Under the pieces are notes generated by a model, which was not told where the DNA came from, did not search any database, and saw only the letters and a list, made by a program, of their open reading frames with translations. 64,000 bases of DNA, taken from positions 1,178,001-1,242,000 of the forward strand of contig NW_020194638.1 in NCBI RefSeq assembly GCF_002865645.1. The letters run 5' to 3'. The DNA is from Hyaloscypha bicolor E. Taxonomy: Eukaryota; Ascomycota; Leotiomycetes; Helotiales; Hyaloscyphaceae. The translations under genes and the position numbers were made by a program. Each line of letters begins with the position of its first letter. The first letter of the stretch is position 1. Below are positions 57,460 to 64,000 of this stretch, in pieces.

Positions 57460-60133
57460 TGGGAATTAGTTGAGTGGGGTTGTGATTGATTGCTTCGCGT
57501 AATTCTGTCTTCTCTGCGGATAGATTGCTGCCACTTGTTTGTTTGAGAAAATCAAGTTTTGTCTGAATGTTTTGTGTGTGGAGATAGGTATGTTGGGAAG
57601 TGAGGAATATTGATTCAATCTCAGTGGAAAGAGAAACGGCTCACACATTTATCAAACTGGAAATCTTCTATTTTTTTCTAGGTGAAAGCATGTGTTGAAT
57701 GAGTGAAACGAATCACAAGCCATAGATCTTGATATTAATCCGGGTTGAATGTGATTGAGAAGAGGAAGCGAGAGTGTTAGGGAGGGGCAAAGGGGTTGCA
57801 GCCGAGAAAAATCAGGCATGTGACATGACAGGGTTTCGACACAGCAGCAATGTTTTCAACAAATATTTGTGGCATTCAATGATTGGATTATGATGAAACA
57901 AGCGGGAATTGCTCTCGGTGCCTATTTAAGGAATATTAGGCAACATGGGCATTAAGAGGAGCACAGAAAGAAGGGAAAGGGGGTAGTGAAACGGGGCTCG
58001 TGAATGTACTTTTCCAGCAAGCTCCGAGGTATTTTGGAACAAATTCCACATTTATGACTGAACAAATGATGATATTGAATAGAATGGCCATTCTCTGTAG
58101 GTATACTGATTCCACTATCCTCCCTCCCACCCTAGCTCAATGCGCGCTTCCTGCCTGAGGTCTAAGACCTGAGCTTACATATCGAAGCCCAGCATGATAC
58201 TAACCACCGTCACAGCTGGAACATTTGTAGTACCCGCAGCTGCAGGACGTACCTGATCTGTTGTATCCGCCACATGCGCAGCATCACCAGCCGTATTTAT
58301 TTCCGTCCGTGGTATACTTTTCTGTTGGTAGGATGAAAGGCTTGGTGTCTGTTTTGGTATGTAAGGTGTCCTGTGGTTACCTGTTTGCATCATTTGTGCT
58401 GTACCTTGGGTCTAGTTGAGTTCCGTATGTGTAGATTATAGGTTTTAGAGAGACCACTGGCCCTCGGCCGAGCATTTATAGCCCGACTTCTCGAGTGGCA
58501 GGCTCTCGATTTGTGGAGATATTTCGGTCACTGGACCGTTGACTAGTAAGAAAGAATAATGAGACACAGAAAAACGAAGAGAACAGAAATAATTGCATTT
58601 AAACCTGTGAATTAAACAAAAGTGCACATACTCGACGAAGACGCTCCCCGGCAGTGAATGTACCCCGAACATCTAGCAAGACACTCGTGCTTCCAAGTGG
58701 CCAGTCACCAGAAGATATTAATAGACTGGTTCGGACTCGGGACATTCTAAGAAACGCTCATTGAAACACCCGCTGCACGAGGATGATCTTCCAAACCATG
58801 CACGAGGGTTACCATCCGCATTAAGCCGCTTCAGAGCTCTCCTGATGCAGGTATGCATCTCTCCACGATATGCCCAGATTGGATGCGAGAGTTTGTTGAT
58901 AGGACCAGAACCCCATCTCGATGGTTCTTATTTTGCAACATGGGAAACTCAGATTTGGAGGACTTGAAATCCGGAAGGGAATCACGGAAGGCCTCCAGAC
59001 TTGGACATGGCTGACATGGTTTTTGGCTTCGAGGACGGCCGCTGTTCACTTTGACCTCGAATTTCCGCCTTTTCGGCCGCTGCACTGCATCTGCTTGTCG
59101 TGTACATCGTGCTCTCTCGCAGCTTGAGGTCGATACTCGAGATATTGATACTGGTGGTGCCGGGCCGAACAAGGGTGTCCGAGCCGAAGCCAACATCCGG
59201 CTCCCTCTGCGCAGCCAAGGCCTGGCTGATCTGACTTCAAGGTTCCGCCTCCAACTTCACTACTTCAACCATTTCATCTCTTCCTTCCCAGCATCCCAAC
59301 ATGTAGGTGGACCGAGATAAACACCTTCTTTGCGAGACCACAACGAGTTCCTCGAAGGGCACTTTCGTATCCAATCACGAGGTCGCTGCTTGCTTCGTCG
59401 GCCGTCTTTGAAGGTGCTGCGCTGCGCGGGTACCGGTAAACTGGGCGTGCCGCGTACTTCGAAGTATGCCACGTGTTTCTGTCTCGACCGAATCCGTTAA
59501 TGGCTCGAGGCATCAGCACTCTGCGATGACATCCGTGTGTCGCGCAAGTTATCGCTCATGGTGACCACGTATTGTATTGCTGCGCCATGACGCCCAGTTC
59601 GATTTGTGGCTTATTTCCAAATGCTCCTGGATTGATAAGCCCGGCTGTGAGCATACAGTATGCAGAAAGGAACGCTGCGGTAAAGGGACACGCCTCTCTC
59701 GTTACAATTTCATGACATTACAAGGCAACGCGACATCGACCCAGCAGAGCTTCCGGGAGGATGAATCTCCGAACTGGGGCCAATGCTTGGACTGGGCGCG
59801 GCCATACTGGCCCTTTAGAAGTCGAATCCAAAAGGCAAGGTGTGGCTTGATGGAACACACCTGTGGAAGGGATGATCGACGCGAGATCTCTGATTGGAAT
59901 CCTGCCTAATATCGGCCTTGACTGGAACCATTCTAAAGTTGCCTTACCCCTTGTGCAGATTCGGGCTTGATCACGCTGTCCATGTAAGACCTGCGCCCTC
60001 CTACCTTTTTGTCATTCTCAATTACAATAACTACGTCTACGAGGGAAGCCACGATAAGTAATGGTCAGCTTCGTCACCACTCGACCCTCGCGCCTCGTCC
60101 CTTCCTGTTGTAGTAGCGCGATCAAGAACTAGC
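57460..60133. other. Long gene-poor stretch
   Basis: 2.7 kb without a supported gene. Frames around 58761-59320 and 59577-59909 are open but show no domain, and the two strands overlap without preference. Confidence 0.4.
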
Positions 60134-61896
60134 ATGAGACAGACTTCTTCCATTTGTCAATTGCCTTCTCAGTTTTCTTTAAAGTCAATCACTTCCCCAG
60201 GACATTTGGGTATCCCATTCTTATCAACAAGAATGGAGGGGATCATCCTCCCTTCGCGTCACGGCGCAACCGACACACCCCAATTAGCAGACAAACCCAA
60301 TGGCTCAGTAAAACGACCACGGCTTGCATCTTTTTCACAGACTCGCGATTCAAGTATCTCCTGGGGTCGGCGACACCATCATGGCTCCTGGTTACATGCA
60401 TTGGGCTGTGCGGCCATCATGCTATTATGTCCTTGTCTCGTCATTTTCTTACGGGTTGCCCTTTCTTCCTTTTATGGCTCGTTAAGTGCAGCGTACAACG
60501 CCTTATTGGACTTCGGCCCAGCCAATTTCTTCCTGCTATACGCTCCAAGGCCGGATTTCAAAGTGACGCTTGGATATGGAGTTTGGATATTGCTCCAGGT
60601 GGCTCTCTATCAATTCCTTCCCAGCAAATTGAGCACTGGACAATTGACTCCGGCCGGGAATCTCCTCAAATACCGGACGAATGGTTTGCTGGCTTGGATC
60701 ATCACTCATGTTCTGTTCCTCACACTGTCTATCTTTGGTTTTCTTGATCCAGCGATTCTTGCAAGGCACTGGGAGGCACTTCTCGTCACGGCAAACATAG
60801 CTGGGTTTCTCCTCACGGGATTGGCTTATGCAAAAGCTCATCTAAGTCCAACTCACGAGAAGGATCGAAAGTTCAGTGGTGGGTGTTCCAGAGATGAGGA
60901 GAGTTATGAAATGCTGACATGTGACAGGTTCTATCATGTACGACGTGTACATGGGAATTGAGCTTAATCCTAGGATTGGGAAATATTTTGATTTCAAATT
61001 ATTCACAAACGGCCGCCCTGGCATTGTTGCGGTATCCAACTATTTCTTTATCCCCATACTCCCGGCTCTCTGCCTCCAAAGAAATATCTTGCTAATTCGT
61101 TGTAGTGGACTCTGATGTGAGCATTTCAAATTTGATGTCACGTGTAACTCTCTTTCAAATTCCTCCCTGAGCAGGTGGAAAATTTGAAATGATCCGAAAA
61201 TTATACTAATTCGCCGCCAGCGACTTCTCATTCATTGCCTATCAATACCAAACCCATGGGTACATCACCAAATCAATCTTGGTCTCTACCATTCTTCATA
61301 CCATATATGTGGTAGACTTTTTCATCAACGAAGATTGGTATCTTCGGACCATCGATATTTGCCATGATCACTTCGGATTCTATCTCGCATGGGGATCCCT
61401 TGTCTGGCTCCCGGCTGTCTACACCCTTCAAACCCAGTACCTCGCCAGAAATCCAATCCTATGGTCGAACTTCCAAGCAGCAGCAATCCTTATCACAGGA
61501 ATCGGCGGTTATATCCTCTTCCGCTCCGTCAACCACCAAAAAGACCTAGTTCGCAGAACGAAAGGGATCTGTAACCTCTGGGGGGCCCCGGCCAAGGTCC
61601 TCCGTGTCAAGTATCAGACCAACGATGGATTGGAGCACGACTCCCTGCTCTTGTTCTCTGGCTGGTGGGGCTTGGCGAGACATGTGAATTACCTCGGCGA
61701 TCTCATATTGTCATACTCGATGTGTGCTACTTGTGGATTCACGCATTTGCTACCTTGGACCTACGCGATTTTCATGACCATTCTGCTTATTCATCGCTGC
61801 TGGAGGGATGAGGAAAGGTGCTCGAAGAAGTATGGAAAGGGATGGGAGGAGTATTGTAAGAGGGTTCGGTGGGTTATTGTTCCTGGTATCTATTGA
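60134..61896 (+). CDS. 7-dehydrocholesterol (delta7-sterol) reductase-like protein
   Basis: Member of the ERG4/ERG24 family of multi-pass ER membrane sterol reductases, NADPH-dependent. Exons 60134-60878, 60928-61031, 61106-61116 and 61221-61896 join in frame to 511 aa; the third exon is only 11 nt. The C-terminal half matches DHCR7 rather than the delta14 or C24 reductases: [105 protein letters not shown] and the terminal VPGIY. Hydrophobic segments start near residue 95 ([18 protein letters not shown]). The start could be the later Met about 33 residues in. Most ascomycetes that make ergosterol lack this enzyme, since it removes the delta7 double bond. Confidence 0.88.
61106..61116 (+). other. 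11-nt microexon of the sterol reductase gene
   Basis: The segment TGGACTCTGAT lies between a TTGTAG acceptor and a GTGAGC donor. It supplies W-T-L and two bases of the next codon, exactly the residues expected between GRPGIVA and the next conserved block in this family. Upstream intron 74 nt, downstream intron 104 nt. Confidence 0.8.
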
Positions 61897-62395
61897 ATGA
61901 GCATTGTTCTGGCATTGGAAAGAAGAGGTTTTAATCGCTTCTATGCTATTCAGGGTTGTGCATTATTGTTGGCGAAGGGTTGGTGCAAGTGAGGAGCATT
62001 GAAAATTAGAGTTGAAATCAGAGTTGGAGCATTGAAATACCAGAAACGGCAGCGGAAACACACCAGAGCCAACGGATAATGAATAATGAAAAGTCCTTAC
62101 CTCCTCAACGTAAGCTCGCTACCGCTGCACCGTCATTTGCAAAGAGCTGGCATTTCACGAAAACTGTTCCATTCGGTTCTACTGAACAAATCCACTCAAC
62201 TCTCTCCTCTGTTTCCGTCATCTTCTCGCTCCGACTAGTGAACAGAATATTCATCGTGTATAAAAGGTTACATCCCCAAATCAACTATCCAGCTTCCTTC
62301 TACACACAAAGGTCCATAGAAGACACACCTCCACATCTTCTTTCCACTTTCACTTTCTTCTACACTCAAAATGCAAACTCTCTCCATGCTTCACC
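61897..62395. other. Convergent spacer
   Basis: 499 bp between the 3' ends of the sterol reductase gene and the minus-strand acidic protein gene. No gene recognised. Confidence 0.45.
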
Positions 62396-63994
62396 CTAAA
62401 AAAGAAAGCTACCGTCCTCCCGTTGTCCAACCCAGCGGCTGCCATCCCAGTTCCAAACCGTCCCATCGATTGGAATATAGTCTTTGATCAAACTCTGCCG
62501 GCCGTCGTTTTCTCCGTTTTCGTCTTCCACTTCTTCATCCTCCCACTCCCACTCTTGATATGCGTCGTTCGACCCGTCGGTACCGAACGAGGTTTGTGGC
62601 GTGAACGTATTTGGTGTAGAGGTGGTTGCAGTTTCTTGGCCATTGAAATCATCACCGAACGAAGTCTGCGGCGTCAATGCTGGTGGGGATGTTGCGTTGA
62701 AGGTACTAATGTAAAACGGGTCAGAGTCAAAGGACGAGGAGAAGCCGGAATCAGTTTGGTTAGTATGGTGGTGGTATTTTAGGAGGGGCGGATCATTATT
62801 GTTCTCGGGGTTGTCAGAGTAGGTCGACGAGGCGTAAGAGTGCTTGGATTTATGGTGGGGGTGGCATCCAGGGGGAGGAATATCTTCAGATGAGTTGTTG
62901 TCGTAGTTAGAAAAGCGGTAATGGCTGCCCCGATATTTACAGGGAGCAGCTTCGTCGTCGGGGTAACTCGATGAGGCATTGGAGAGCTTGGCTTTGTGGC
63001 CGATATGCGTGGGGATTTGGAGGAGGAGCGGTGTAGTGGATGGTGAGTCCAGATAGGCAAGGTGTTCGTGGGAAGGGGTAACGGGGTCTGGTGATTGGCT
63101 GGGGGATGAGGCGGTTGAGGGGGAGGAAGCGGAGTAGTTGTTTGCTGCGTGGATAGCGTTGTCAAGATCGGTTATTGGGGAGACCAGGTCGGAATATTGC
63201 CGTACAACGGTTGAGAACCGGGACATTGGGTTAAAGTTGGCTTCTAGGAATGAGGGCTCGTCGAGTTCGCCTGTGGGGGCGACGAGGCCAGAGTATTGGC
63301 GTACGAGAGTTGAGAGCCGGGGGGCCTTGATTTGGAAATCTCCCTGGACTGGGATTTTATCTTCATCGAGCTCGATTGTGGTGGAGGCTTGGGTGAGAGT
63401 TGAGTTGGTTTCAGGAATAGTGGGATTATGAGAGGGAGCCTCGATGACCAAGTCGGTGAGGTCGGCGAGGCCGGCAAGGTAGGAATCTTCTCCAGCGATG
63501 GGTGAGACGCGGGGGCCATGAATGGGGAACTCTTCTTGGGTGGGAATTTGATCGAGCTCGGTTGTGGTGTTGACTTGAGCGAGAGGTAAGATGGTCTCAG
63601 CAACGGCGGAGTTGGGAGCGAGGAACTCGATGAACAGATTGGCGATGTCAGCGATGCAAGAATCCTCTCCTTCGGCTGTATCTTGGTCAAGAGGTGAGAT
63701 CGAATGAAGAGCGACGGAGTAGTGGTCAAGAAATTCGTTGGTGCTTTGAGTCATGTCCTTGAAGCCGAAGATCTCGTCGAATTCAGAATCGGTCAGAGAT
63801 TGAACGCTTGCCGCATCGCCATCCCTTGGTCCTGAAGCTCTCTTAATCTCCCAACTGCTGTATGCCTGCAGAATGCCTTCATATGTCTTCTTGCGTTCCT
63901 CATCTTGGCTAGGAGTTCCTCTGACCTTCGTACTTGAGTGTCTTGGTCCAGAAGTTCTGTTAATCTTCGTCGCCATGCCATCCTTGGCTTTCAT
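62396..63994 (-). CDS. Acidic low-complexity protein with internal repeats; may extend past the right edge
   Basis: An open frame of 532 codons from the ATG at 63994; the frame is still open at the window edge, so the true start may lie outside. The protein is rich in Ser, Pro, Asp, Glu and Asn, with no domain I recognise. It holds several internal repeat pairs: RLSTLVRQYSGLVAPTGELD with RFSTVVRQYSDLVSPITDLD; a longer acidic pair beginning GEDSCIAD and GEDSYLAG; and TPQTSFGDD with TPQTSFGTD. The C-terminus is Trp-rich (GTVWNWDGSRWVGQREDGSF). No signal peptide or membrane segment is visible. Function is unknown. Confidence 0.6.
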   Translation of the reverse strand: MKAKDGMATKINRTSGPRHSSTKVRGTPSQDEERKKTYEGILQAYSSWEIKRASGPRDGDAASVQSLTDSEFDEIFGFKDMTQSTNEFLDHYSVALHSISPLDQDTAEGEDSCIADIANLFIEFLAPNSAVAETILPLAQVNTTTELDQIPTQEEFPIHGPRVSPIAGEDSYLAGLADLTDLVIEAPSHNPTIPETNSTLTQASTTIELDEDKIPVQGDFQIKAPRLSTLVRQYSGLVAPTGELDEPSFLEANFNPMSRFSTVVRQYSDLVSPITDLDNAIHAANNYSASSPSTASSPSQSPDPVTPSHEHLAYLDSPSTTPLLLQIPTHIGHKAKLSNASSSYPDDEAAPCKYRGSHYRFSNYDNNSSEDIPPPGCHPHHKSKHSYASSTYSDNPENNNDPPLLKYHHHTNQTDSGFSSSFDSDPFYISTFNATSPPALTPQTSFGDDFNGQETATTSTPNTFTPQTSFGTDGSNDAYQEWEWEDEEVEDENGENDGRQSLIKDYIPIDGTVWNWDGSRWVGQREDGSFLF

Positions 63995-64000
63995 CTCATT

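Noticed and set aside
1..64000. CRISPR arrays, bacterial operons, rRNA genes
   Set aside because: None seen; the gene structure is clearly eukaryotic and no regularly spaced direct repeats or rRNA cores were found by eye.

Overview
The window is nuclear DNA of a filamentous ascomycete (Pezizomycotina). Genes are split by short introns (about 45-210 nt) with GT...AG ends and CTAAC/CTGAC-type branch points. The gene set includes a Zn2Cys6 activator, a QA-1S/QutR-type repressor, COP9 subunit 6, a retromer Vps17-like protein and a necrosis-inducing-type secreted protein. A Leotiomycete is my best guess, partly because of a delta7-sterol reductase gene, but the class is inference. Exon borders were worked out by hand from splice motifs and reading phase.

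Layout. 0.4-7.4 kb: a divergent pair, a Zn2Cys6 activator (minus) and a three-domain shikimate-pathway-derived repressor (plus), arranged like the Neurospora qa-1F/qa-1S pair but with no quinate catabolic gene in view. 8-12.8 kb: PRPP synthetase (minus), divergent from an Asteroid/XPG-like gene (plus), then a 2EXR-like gene. 12.8-16.5 kb: gene-poor, with a truncated SnoaL-like relic. 16.5-18.2 kb: a protein with two C-terminal SUMO-interaction-like motifs.

18.2-31 kb is a repeat-rich, gene-poor island. It holds a complete short LTR element that encodes only Gag (perfect 5-bp target duplication), a non-autonomous hAT-like element (perfect 8-bp duplication) with a TA-flanked MITE nested inside, a ferric reductase gene broken by one in-frame TGA, and a 443-bp MITE with 41-bp perfect inverted ends.

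31-43.6 kb is gene-dense: a small Cys/His protein, an unknown nuclear-like protein, CSN6, a zinc-dependent polyol-type dehydrogenase, Vps17 and mitochondrial EF-G2 (MEF2). 45-61.9 kb is sparse again: a single-pass membrane protein, a necrosis-inducing-like secreted protein, a paraoxonase-like fragment, a tiny membrane protein, a SYLF protein, a pogo-like MITE, and a DHCR7-type sterol reductase with an 11-nt microexon. The window ends in a repeat-containing acidic protein that may run past the right edge.

Most named genes are housekeeping and do not form one pathway. The clear functional unit is the activator/repressor pair at the left. I found no convincing new multi-gene system. The most noteworthy items are the Gag-only LTR element, the nested hAT/MITE insertion, the stop-interrupted reductase and the fungal delta7-sterol reductase.
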